22,918 nucleotides of DNA from IMG/VR virus record IMGVR_UViG_3300033148_002811, positions 19,550 to 42,467 of that record; one strand, written 5' to 3'. Numbering within the stretch: position 1 is the first letter of the stretch; every line of letters begins with the position of its first letter. The position numbers were made by a program, and so were the translations under genes. This stretch comes from a virus. The notes under the pieces were generated by a model. The model was not told the origin of the DNA and searched no databases. It saw nothing but the letters and a program-made list of their open reading frames with translations. Of this stretch, positions 6,286 to 12,896 are shown in pieces.

Positions 6286-7492
6286 GTCTGACCTGAAACG
6301 CAACAAGGCGCTACTCCTCACCGTCCTGGGGATCGACAAGGCGGGCGACAATCTCAGGTGCCCCTTCCATGAGGACAAGAACCCGTCTTTCAGCGTCAAG
6401 GAGATCGATGGCGTATGGCGCTGGAAGTGCTACACCGGATGCGGGTCAGGAACCATCATCGACGCGATGATGAAGACTGCGAATCTGACCTCAGCCGCCG
6501 ACGCCTTCCGCGTCCTGGAGAAGAAGCTCGGCATACGCATCGGCCGCGACGAGGAACTGCAAGAGCCCCTGATCGACAAGTCCCGCGCCGAGAAGCTGAT
6601 CCGCGACGCGCACGACAACCTCATGGGTTCATTCGAGCTTCAAGAGAAGTACCTACTCGGCAAGCGCGGAATCTCCAACCTCGACGTCGTGAAGCAATAC
6701 CGACTCGGATTTATGAAGGGGCTGAAGTTCAAGCAATGGCACTGGCGTCTCAACTGTTGGGTGATTCCCGTTACCGACGCCACAGGCAGGCTTCTTGCGG
6801 TACGCCTTCACAATCAGGGGCCGCGCCCGAAGAGAATGCCAAAATGCCTGTGGGCGCCAGTGTGCGAGAAGAAGCCTTACGGAATCGCGACCCTCTTCCC
6901 CGCGCCGGAGCAATTCGCGGGCGTCGAGCGACTATTCATAACGCCGGGAGAACTGAAGGCCCTTGCAATCGTGGCAGTCGGCAAGGCCGCCACATCCCCG
7001 ACCCTGGGCGAGGGCGGAGCGATGCAGTCCCGACTCGTAAAGCGTCTCGCGGCAGTCAAGGCCAAACACTATACCGTTGTGTTCGACAACGACACGGCGG
7101 GGCGGAACTGGCGGGACAAGATGCTCGCGACGCTCAGGGACGCGGGGCTCGCAGCAAGCGCGGGCTGCTTCACAGACAAGCGCTCGCGTGTCAAGAAGAC
7201 GGACCTGGCGGCGTGGGCGCAGCTGAAGAAGTCGGATACCGACGAGCCCTGGCTTGACCGGTGGAATGACGAGGGCCGCGAGACGATCCGGTGGATATCC
7301 GAACACCAGGCCGAGTTACCCCGCCGGCAATTCGACCTATGGCCAGGCGTCACGATCACGGATTTGCACGGCTTCTATTGCGATCTTTACTACGCGGTAC
7401 GCACGACCGAGGAACCCGTCACGGAAGAGGACGATCAGCGCATGTGCCGGATGATTCGCCTCAGGAGACTGATCGAAGATGGCTTACTGTAG
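6278..7492 (+). CDS. DNA primase (CHC2-type zinc finger, toprim)
   Basis: The 404-residue enzyme makes RNA primers for DNA replication. The N-terminal zinc-binding site is visible as Cys28-x2-His31 and Cys51-x3-Cys55 ('CPFHEDKNPSF' and 'WKCYTGCGSG'), the primase CHC2 pattern. The toprim part follows: 'FITPGELKAL' supplies the conserved acidic residue, and 'VVFDNDTAGR' supplies the DxD metal ligands Asp270 and Asp272. No helicase domain is fused, and a separate RepA-like ATPase lies downstream. The chosen ATG 6278 follows AGAGAGGAGG and overlaps the preceding stop. The frame stays open upstream through Gly-rich sequence to 5819, which I treat as an out-of-frame reading of the Ala/Trp gene. Its 3' end overlaps the next gene by 14 bases. 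Confidence 0.9.
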   Translation: MKLSDLKRNKALLLTVLGIDKAGDNLRCPFHEDKNPSFSVKEIDGVWRWKCYTGCGSGTIIDAMMKTANLTSAADAFRVLEKKLGIRIGRDEELQEPLIDKSRAEKLIRDAHDNLMGSFELQEKYLLGKRGISNLDVVKQYRLGFMKGLKFKQWHWRLNCWVIPVTDATGRLLAVRLHNQGPRPKRMPKCLWAPVCEKKPYGIATLFPAPEQFAGVERLFITPGELKALAIVAVGKAATSPTLGEGGAMQSRLVKRLAAVKAKHYTVVFDNDTAGRNWRDKMLATLRDAGLAASAGCFTDKRSRVKKTDLAAWAQLKKSDTDEPWLDRWNDEGRETIRWISEHQAELPRRQFDLWPGVTITDLHGFYCDLYYAVRTTEEPVTEEDDQRMCRMIRLRRLIEDGLL

Positions 7493-7673
7493 ACATTGCC
7501 GCATCTACTACCGGGAGCCCGCCGGAGAGTGGGGCGATCATCCATGCCCGCGATGCAGGCGGGGACCGGGCGACGATAACGAGCGGTTCGATGACAATTA
7601 TCCGGACATCGACGCGCGGCCCATTGGACGCATGGCATCCTTCGAGGATGATATGGATGAGGACGACAAATGA
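7479..7673 (+). CDS. Small zinc-ribbon protein
   Basis: A 64-residue protein that starts inside the end of the primase gene (ATG 7479). Two CxxC pairs, 'CRHC' at residues 4-7 and 'CPRC' near residue 23, form a short zinc ribbon or knuckle, and the rest is a very acidic tail. Such proteins commonly bind nucleic acid or a protein partner, but no specific role can be given. Its stop overlaps the start of the next zinc-ribbon gene (ATG 7670), so primase and both zinc proteins form one translated unit. Confidence 0.7.
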   Translation: MAYCRHCRIYYREPAGEWGDHPCPRCRRGPGDDNERFDDNYPDIDARPIGRMASFEDDMDEDDK

Positions 7674-8200
7674 CCACGCATGCGACTGGACTCAAGTGCG
7701 CCACCGGCGCTCGGCGCTTCTGCCCCCGGTGTCAAGCGCTGCGAAAGACCAACGTGCTTGATACCTGCCTGGATCCGCACAACCGCCGTCGCCGGCGGCT
7801 TGTCTGCCGGGAGTGCGGCGAGAGGTGGACGACGTACGAGCTGCGGCGCGACGAACTCGGGATGTGGGCCTCAATGCCGCAGCGCGTGTTCGATGCGGCG
7901 CTCGTCCAGATACGCGAGGCCTGCGCGAGCCTGGATATCCACAAGGACGCCATCGTGGCGGCGGCTCGGGCCGTCCGGGAGACGGTCTGCCCGGCCGGAG
8001 CGCCTCTGCCGCCCAAGAACGCACTTCTGGAAGCCGCCCGCGCGGCGACGGAGGAGGTGCTGCGCGGCCTCCATCCCGTGGCCCACGTCCGCTACGCGCT
8101 GGCCATGCGATGCCGCTCGGCTGCCGACTGCCTGGGCGTCCTGGCCGAGCACATGGTCACGCCGCAACAGAACGGAAGCGAGTCGCCACGGTTCAGATAA
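7670..8200 (+). CDS. NrdR-like zinc-ribbon/ATP-cone-like protein
   Basis: The 176-residue protein has a zinc ribbon, Cys18-x2-Cys21 and Cys46-x2-Cys49, with the spacer 'VLDTCLDPHNRRRRRLVC' and the following 'CGERWTTYE'. This closely matches the NrdR N-terminus (CP.C...V.DtR......RRRr.C..C..RfTTyE). Residues 65-165 resemble the ATP-cone part of NrdR: 'VFDAALVQIREAC', then 'LRGLHPVAHVRYALAMR', comparable to the family's L..L..vAYvRFAsvYr ending. Bacterial NrdR represses ribonucleotide reductase genes in response to bound nucleotides. The protein is a little longer than typical NrdR (about 150), with an extra N-terminal segment. The zinc-ribbon match is clear; ATP-cone homology is an inference. 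Confidence 0.72.
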   Translation: MTTHATGLKCATGARRFCPRCQALRKTNVLDTCLDPHNRRRRRLVCRECGERWTTYELRRDELGMWASMPQRVFDAALVQIREACASLDIHKDAIVAAARAVRETVCPAGAPLPPKNALLEAARAATEEVLRGLHPVAHVRYALAMRCRSAADCLGVLAEHMVTPQQNGSESPRFR

Positions 8201-8227
8201 CCTAACCGCAGCGAATGACAGGGAAAC

Positions 8228-9412
8228 ATGGCAGAAACATCCGGCAAGATAGACGCTAACGACTACGCCGCCGCGCACGGACCGCAGGCCTTGGCCGATG
8301 CTGCCGACGCCCTGGGCGACGAGGCCCAGCGCCGTGCGCTCTACGACCTCGGCTTCCGCACCATCGACGAGCTCGTCGAGGAGACGGGAGGACAGTATCG
8401 CGAGCATGTAATTAACGGACTCCTCAGGCGCGGCGAAACGATGAACGTGGTCGCGGACTCCAAAGCAGGTAAGTCGTGGCTGCTACAGTACATACTCCTG
8501 AGCGTCGCGAGCGGACAGGCACTGTTCGGGCGCGACGAATGGCACTGCAAACCCGGATACGTGGCCCTGATCGACAACGAACTCCACAAAGAGACCCTAG
8601 GAGCCCGTCTACCCGCCATACACGCCGCCATGAAGCTGGACCCATCCATAAGGGGTCGATTCCTCACTCTGTCGCTCAGAGGTCAACAGAGGCCGCTAGA
8701 CAAGCTTCTGGTGGCCATCAGGCAACTCCGATGCATCCAGCCCCGTCTCGTCGTCCTGGATAGCCTCTACCGATTCCTGCCCGCCGGCACCAACGAGAAC
8801 GACAACAATGCTATCGCCCAGGTCTTCAATCAGTTGGACATGTTCGCGTCCGAACTGGACACCGCGGCCTTTGCTGTCGTTCACCACACCAGCAAGGGCT
8901 CGCAGGGATTCAAGCGGATCACCGACGTAGGCTCGGGCGCCGGGTCACTTTCTCGAGCGCCCGACACTCATATGATCCTCAGAGAACACGAGGAAGAGGA
9001 ATGCTACGCAGTCGAGGCGGTCACGCGAACGTGGCCGAAGCCCGAGTCATTCGTAATGCGGCAAGCCTTCCCCTTGTGGGAGCTTGCCCCCGAGCTTGAC
9101 CCCGCCAAGCTGAAAGGCGCGAAGCGGAGCAAGGTCAAAACTCAGGTGCCCGACGAGATCGCGGACGACGAATTTGCTGCGCTGCTGGCGACCCAGGAAG
9201 GCACGACCCACATCGGTGGAATGATCTACCTCTTGCAGGAAGGCCCGCCCAAGGTGTCCGAACGAAAAGCCCGTGCCCGTCTCGCATGCATCCGAGAAAG
9301 GCACGGGCTCAACGCTTTACGCACCGAAGATGGCTGGAAGGACTGCGGAGCCTTCCACGTCCGTGCGCGGCGCAATACGCTTGAGTTCAGCCTGTCGCGG
9401 AATCCCGACTGA
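8228..9412 (+). CDS. RepA-like RecA-fold ATPase/replicative helicase
   Basis: A 394-residue AAA_25/RepA-type P-loop ATPase, the kind that acts as a hexameric helicase in plasmid and phage replication. Walker A is 'ADSKAGKSWLL' with Lys82; Walker B is 'RLVVLDSLYRF' with Asp178; 'VVHHTSKGSQGF' near residue 218 matches the conserved H-H-x-x-K-G region, and 'DVGSGAGSLSRAPD' the downstream G-S-x-x-x-x-R-x-D region. The last 90 residues have a charged linker and a possible winged-helix-like end. It begins at ATG 8228 with a modest AGGGAAAC site, 27 bases after the NrdR-like gene, and its 3' end overlaps the convergent minus-strand gene by 26 bases. Confidence 0.87.
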   Translation: MAETSGKIDANDYAAAHGPQALADAADALGDEAQRRALYDLGFRTIDELVEETGGQYREHVINGLLRRGETMNVVADSKAGKSWLLQYILLSVASGQALFGRDEWHCKPGYVALIDNELHKETLGARLPAIHAAMKLDPSIRGRFLTLSLRGQQRPLDKLLVAIRQLRCIQPRLVVLDSLYRFLPAGTNENDNNAIAQVFNQLDMFASELDTAAFAVVHHTSKGSQGFKRITDVGSGAGSLSRAPDTHMILREHEEEECYAVEAVTRTWPKPESFVMRQAFPLWELAPELDPAKLKGAKRSKVKTQVPDEIADDEFAALLATQEGTTHIGGMIYLLQEGPPKVSERKARARLACIRERHGLNALRTEDGWKDCGAFHVRARRNTLEFSLSRNPD

Positions 9413-9572
9413 CGAGCTTGCCGGGGTCCTCTTCCAGCAAATCCAGCATGCGTGAGATCAGGGTGTTAGTCGATACCATCCCACCCTCTTCGACACGCTG
9501 GACCGCATAACGCAGCATGTTCAACCTGTCCCGCGTGGTGCGCGACACCACGACCTTGATTTCGCTAGGCAT
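9387..9572 (-). CDS. Small ribbon-helix-helix-like protein
   Basis: The 61-residue protein starts at the ATG complementary to 9570-9572, preceded on the minus strand by GTGGAAAGGAA. 'EIKVVVSRTTRDRLNMLRYAVQRV' followed by 'STNTLISRMLDLLEED' has the strand-helix-helix periodicity of ribbon-helix-helix (MetJ/Arc) DNA-binding proteins. It may act as a small repressor, perhaps on the control region near 11007-11556. An upstream in-frame ATG at 9605 exists but lacks such a ribosome-binding site. It is the last gene of the minus-strand block and overlaps the end of the RepA-like gene tail to tail. Confidence 0.7.
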   Translation of the reverse strand: MPSEIKVVVSRTTRDRLNMLRYAVQRVEEGGMVSTNTLISRMLDLLEEDPGKLVSRDSATG

Positions 9573-9701
9573 ACTATTCCTTTCCACATAACGGAGAGCG
9601 CCCATCTCGATGGACGCCCCCGCGTCATCACGTGTTGGCCACGAGGGCTACGGATTGCCAGGATCCGCATTCCACGCGGCGGCCAGTTTCTCAGCTACCC
9701 G

Positions 9702-9941
9702 CTAGCATGCTGCTCGATCCTCGTCCACGGGTACGCACTCTGCCGTTACGGGATGATACGCCCCCGCGGCGGAGTCCGATTTCAGATAACCACAGGCGCA
9801 AATCAACTCGTCGGCGCTACCGGTAATCTCACAGCCATCCCCATCCACCTCGTAAATCCGCACCCCGTCCGCCTCATAATGCCTATCCATCGCTACCGCC
9901 TTCCCGCCCCTCTTGGGGCTACGTCCAGGTTTACCCTTCAT
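9702..9941 (-). CDS. Small hypothetical protein
   Basis: A 79-residue protein with a basic N-terminus (MKGKPGRSPKRGGK) and an acidic, Cys-containing remainder ('DGVRIYEVDGDGCEITGSADELICACGY'). The start at 9941 overlaps the end of the AAA+ gene by 11 bases. The internal Met at 9890 has a better ribosome-binding site (GGGAAGGCGG) and would give 62 residues. I do not recognise a family. The bases between this gene and 9573 (about 130) show no gene. Confidence 0.55.
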   Translation of the reverse strand: MKGKPGRSPKRGGKAVAMDRHYEADGVRIYEVDGDGCEITGSADELICACGYLKSDSAAGAYHPVTAECVPVDEDRAAC

Positions 9942-10581
9942 CGGTCATCACGCCCGCTTCTATGTTCTGCAACATCATTCGCATGTTGTTTCGGCACTCT
10001 TTGGCCAGCCGCTGATACGCTGCAATGGGTTTTCCGTCCAGGCCTTCCGCGCGCGCGATTTCCTGGGCACGCGCCGCGAACGCTTCGCAAAGCCCGCGAC
10101 GCGCAAGACTTAACTCAATGCACCTGGACAGCAGCGGTCCGGCGTCAATCGCGTCATCGAACAGCGACTCCTGCCCGTCGTTCGTCGTCGTGAATATCCA
10201 CGCGACATGTTCCGGGATAGGTTCAAGGAGCGTCAGCAGGCGGCGCATGATATCCTGCCTGAGTCCGTGTGCTTCATTGACGATAATTGCCCGACCAGGC
10301 TTCTGGCCGAGACCCGTGCAAGAGATAGACTTTCGGGTCTCGCGTATCCAATCCGCTGTGACCTCGGACGCGTCGAGCTCTTCTACGTTCATATCGTCGG
10401 CGATCTCGCGAGCGAGAAGCCGGGCGATAGTGGTCTTGCCGGTTCCGCTCTGCCCGTTAATCCAGAAGCCCCGACCGCCAAGGCCACGACGGCCGAGTGT
10501 ACGAATCTGCCGAAGCACCTTCTCCTGGCCGACGACTTCATCGAACGTCCGTGGCCGATATGCTTCGAAAAGGCTAGGCAT
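9931..10581 (-). CDS. Clamp-loader-like AAA+ ATPase
   Basis: The 216-residue AAA+ ATPase opens with 'YRPRTFDEVVGQ', the hallmark N-terminus of DnaX/RFC clamp-loader subunits, then Walker A 'GQSGTGKTT' with Lys49, Walker B-like 'AIIVNEAHGL', sensor 1 'FTTTND' and the 'LLSRCIEL' box containing the SRC motif of clamp loaders. The usual Walker B Asp is Asn102, although Glu103 is kept. It is much shorter than gamma/tau and ends soon after the lid. Such proteins probably load a clamp or helicase during phage replication. Start 10581 is chosen for GTGGAAAGGAA just upstream. No DNA polymerase or clamp gene lies in this window. Confidence 0.82.
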   Translation of the reverse strand: MPSLFEAYRPRTFDEVVGQEKVLRQIRTLGRRGLGGRGFWINGQSGTGKTTIARLLAREIADDMNVEELDASEVTADWIRETRKSISCTGLGQKPGRAIIVNEAHGLRQDIMRRLLTLLEPIPEHVAWIFTTTNDGQESLFDDAIDAGPLLSRCIELSLARRGLCEAFAARAQEIARAEGLDGKPIAAYQRLAKECRNNMRMMLQNIEAGVMTDEG

Positions 10582-10610
10582 GATCGTTCCTTTCCACTCC
10601 AAGGAAAGCC

Positions 10611-10964
10611 TCAGGACGCAGCATACACCTTCGCTATCTCATGCCAGTCCACACGGGCCAGAGCGGCCCCGAGCAGCTGTGAGATCATCATCTGGGAATA
10701 CTGGTCATGTCCGTTCGCGTTCTGCGTGATGGATTCGACGTGCTCTTTTATCTCGCCGGCCAGCTCAAAGATCACGTATTCATTGAAAATCACGTGTTCA
10801 TCCTCAGTCCATTCATCGCGCTCCGCAGCCTGCTCTTCCGCAGCCTGCTCTTTGAGTGCCCTCGCGCGCGCTCCCCAATACGTGTGCTGGGCTTCATCAT
10901 TTGCCATGACAAGGTTGACGCCCCACGTCTCGTAATTAGTCCACCCCTGATACTTCTCGTTCAT
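10611..10964 (-). CDS. NYETW-motif protein (DUF7249-like)
   Basis: The 117-residue protein starts at the ATG ending at 10964, preceded on the minus strand by GGAAGGTGGAG. The N-terminus 'MNEKYQGWTNYETWGVNL' and the C-terminal 'SQLLGAALARVDWHEIAK' match a family of small phage and plasmid proteins (I recall DUF7249) in which NYETW...NL is followed by a variable acidic middle and an LLgaALs.VnWhEIA end. The middle here is an Ala/Glu-rich helix. Function of the family is unknown. It is the first gene of the minus-strand block, so a promoter should lie between 10965 and about 11200. Confidence 0.75.
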   Translation of the reverse strand: MNEKYQGWTNYETWGVNLVMANDEAQHTYWGARARALKEQAAEEQAAERDEWTEDEHVIFNEYVIFELAGEIKEHVESITQNANGHDQYSQMMISQLLGAALARVDWHEIAKVYAAS

Positions 10965-11390
10965 CGTCTCCACCTTCCACCCCGTAGGGCTCCGAGCGGA
11001 CCCCATGCCCGCGTGAAAAAGACTCTCTACCTATAGGGTCAACCTGAGTCGCCTGGTCACGATTCAATCACCGTCGTATCCATGCCAGCAATGCCGTAAA
11101 TCGCATATCGACCTATAGCGGTATAAAATGACCGTTTTTTGATTTTTCTTGGCGCGATCACGCAAGTCGAACCCACGCCATAACTTGCAAGCGAAAGTTT
11201 TTTTCGTGGTCATTCGGTAACATTGACCTCGCGGGCATACCACGCATACTAGCAATGCTATTGACCTCGGCACATTCTGTAAAGTTGTAAACTAAAACGC
11301 CTTGAATCGGCCGAGAGATGCCGAATATTAAACTCTGCACTCTGCAGCATATATAGGTAGTTGCAAAGTGTCCGAGTTAGATAGGTCAAT

Positions 11391-11444
11391 GCCAGTATCT
11401 CAAGGGGGGCTGTTGACACAGCCCCCCCTTGAGAGATAACTGGC
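11391..11444. repeat. 54-bp imperfect palindrome
   Basis: The left arm GCCAGTATCTCAAGGGGGGC + TGT and the right arm ACAGCCCCCCC + TTGAGAGATAACTGGC are inverted copies with a few one- or two-base offsets, around a 4-base centre TGAC at 11414-11417. No T-tract follows on either strand, so it does not look like an intrinsic terminator. It overlaps the best -35 box in the region, which suggests an operator or a structured DNA element. Confidence 0.85.
11413..11440 (+). promoter_or_regulatory. Candidate promoter for packaging/head operon
   Basis: A consensus -35 TTGACA at 11413-11418 is followed after 16 bases by GATAAC at 11435-11440 (four of six matches to TATAAT). The -35 sits at the centre of the 54-bp palindrome and the spacer contains seven C residues. 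Transcription would begin near 11447 and give a leader of roughly 110 bases before the small terminase gene. A weaker alternative is TTGACT at 11525-11530 with CATACT at 11547-11552, which would place the start site at the ATG itself. Confidence 0.45.
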
Positions 11445-11556
11445 AAGACCTACTCGACCGTCTCGGCTGTCAACATCTACATTAGAAAATCACGATCATT
11501 ACAGTATATGACCAAGGATCAACCTTGACTATCAACATCCGTGGATCATACTGCTA

Positions 11557-12192
11557 ATGGTTGGCAAGAAGACTGCATTGGCAGAGACGTTCCCATCCGA
11601 AGTTCGCAATCCTGCAACTGTCACAGATGCTCAGCTAAATGCCCTAGCACCTGACGGTTTCACACCAACTAATGCTATGCGAGCATTGGCAAGAGCACGC
11701 ATCATAGCTCTGCCGGGTGCAACGACTGCGGAAGTTGCCAAGAGCATCAACTTGAATCCCAATACCGTCTATACGTGGCATCACAAACACCCATTGTACC
11801 ACATTTGGGAAGCCAATGTTCTCATGTATATGTGCCGACGCGCCGTCCCGCGCGTCTGGCAGAAAATCTTGGAGCAAGCCGAGGCTGGATGCAAAACCTC
11901 ACAGAAGCTCATAGCACAGCGGTTTGACAAGGGTATGCGCAAAGAGCCTGAAAAGGACAGGGAAACAAGCGAGGAAGAGCTTGCGAGTATTGCCAAAAGA
12001 GCTCGTCGGTTGGGGGCATCATGCCCTACAAGGCAAGATGTCTCTGGCGCGCGGCAGGCCCAGGCGGCAGTCGCACCCGATGCCGATGCCGATGCGACCC
12101 CGGCGGGGGGGGAGTCCGACTTTCTGTATATATGTACGGACCCCTCTCAAAATACCGATGGCGAAAAATCGCCCGATACTAGGAGTGCATAG
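11557..12192 (+). CDS. Putative terminase small subunit
   Basis: The 211-residue protein has an N-terminal helix-turn-helix-like part: 'ALARARIIALPGATTAEVAKSINLNPNTVYTWHHKHPLY' at about residues 45-85, the pattern of phage small-terminase DNA-binding domains that recognise the packaging site. A helical middle ('ILEQAEAGCKTSQKLIAQRF') could form the oligomer core and the tail is polar and disordered. It opens the packaging operon, but the large subunit lies 3.5 kb downstream. The ATG at 11557 lacks a clear Shine-Dalgarno, so an internal start is possible. Its base composition is visibly less GC-rich than neighbouring genes. It could instead be a regulator with the same domain. Confidence 0.62.
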   Translation: MVGKKTALAETFPSEVRNPATVTDAQLNALAPDGFTPTNAMRALARARIIALPGATTAEVAKSINLNPNTVYTWHHKHPLYHIWEANVLMYMCRRAVPRVWQKILEQAEAGCKTSQKLIAQRFDKGMRKEPEKDRETSEEELASIAKRARRLGASCPTRQDVSGARQAQAAVAPDADADATPAGGESDFLYICTDPSQNTDGEKSPDTRSA

Positions 12193-12416
12193 TGAGGCTT
12201 CTGCGCGTTTACGGCGAGATGGATTGGGGTGTTGCGGTTCGGATCGTTCATGGCGATATACCTCCGTACTCCGGCCGCGACATTGTGGTTGACCTGTACG
12301 CATCTCGTCTAGAGCGCCTGAAGGGTTGGCTGCATTGTCGCATCAAGGCGCTCTGGCGGGCGTTTTGGGGCATTCCGGTGCCGAGGAAATGGTACGAGAT
12401 CGAAGGAAGTGCCTGA
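12192..12416 (+). CDS. Small hypothetical protein
   Basis: A 74-residue basic protein starting at GTG 12192, which shares a base with the preceding stop; AGGAG lies at 12181. It contains many aromatic and basic residues ('RLERLKGWLHCRIKALWRAFWGIPVPRKWYEIEG') and no clear membrane helix. No family is recognised. The 116 bases after it (12417-12532) show no gene. Confidence 0.5.
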   Translation: MRLLRVYGEMDWGVAVRIVHGDIPPYSGRDIVVDLYASRLERLKGWLHCRIKALWRAFWGIPVPRKWYEIEGSA

Positions 12417-12532
12417 TGAGGGTACTTGACGGTTTCAGGGTGGGGGTTTGAGCAGGGCGTCGGAGGGGCGCCTGTGCGGTCCTTAGCGGGAGGGTCTTCC
12501 GGACGCTTTTGGCCCTTACATGGAGGTGACTT

Positions 12533-12880
12533 GTGGCGAAGGATGCGAAGCCGAGCGTGGTGGTGTCGAGTGATGCGGAGAAGAAGCCTTCGAAGATTGC
12601 CGACACCGAGATTGTGAAGGTCAAGGACGAGCCGAAGGCGGCCTGCAAGTGGCGTCAGGAGTATAAGTCCTGTGGCGTCCTCTGCGGCTGGACCTGTGGT
12701 CTGGAGCCGACGGTTCTCTCGAAGATCGAGGTGGTCGAGAAGGGCGAGATGGTCGAGGTTGATGGTCCGCCGGAGCCTCGTTGGTGCAACGCGCCGCGCG
12801 GCGAGAAGCCGCCCCACAACTGTCCTCTTCGCGACGGCGTGCGTACGATTGGCGGCGTGCGCTACATGATCGCGAGGTAG
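12533..12880 (+). CDS. Cysteine-rich hypothetical protein
   Basis: The 115-residue protein starts at GTG 12533 just after GGAGGTGAC. A Lys/Glu-rich N-terminal third is followed by 'CKWRQEYKSCGVLCGWTCG' (four Cys within about 15 residues), then 'RWCNAPRG' and 'HNCPLRDG', so six Cys and a His are spaced like zinc ligands. It may be a zinc-stabilised phage protein of unknown function. It lies 16 bases upstream of the dehydratase gene and probably shares its transcript. Confidence 0.65.
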   Translation: MAKDAKPSVVVSSDAEKKPSKIADTEIVKVKDEPKAACKWRQEYKSCGVLCGWTCGLEPTVLSKIEVVEKGEMVEVDGPPEPRWCNAPRGEKPPHNCPLRDGVRTIGGVRYMIAR

Positions 12881-12896
12881 TCGAGGAGGTGCCCGA

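Larger units (their letters stand above)
10965..11556. promoter_or_regulatory. Noncoding control region between divergent gene blocks
   Basis: About 590 bases without a convincing gene lie between the minus-strand block and the plus-strand packaging/head genes. The sequence is clearly more AT-rich than its surroundings, with T-tracts at about 11135-11150 and 11199-11206 and the A-rich complement on the other strand. It holds several TTGACC-like boxes, TATAGGT boxes and a large palindrome listed separately. It must contain promoters for both directions and could also hold a replication origin. Short open frames here have no ribosome-binding site or protein-like composition. Confidence 0.75.

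Noticed and set aside
11160-11206. Inverted pair CGCAAGT/ACTTGCA followed by seven T as a plus-strand terminator
   Set aside because: The stem is short, the loop is long, and no plus-strand gene precedes it; the T-tract is better seen as part of the AT-rich control region.
11391-11444. Palindrome read as an intrinsic terminator
   Set aside because: No T-tract on either strand and no gene ending nearby; it overlaps a promoter instead.
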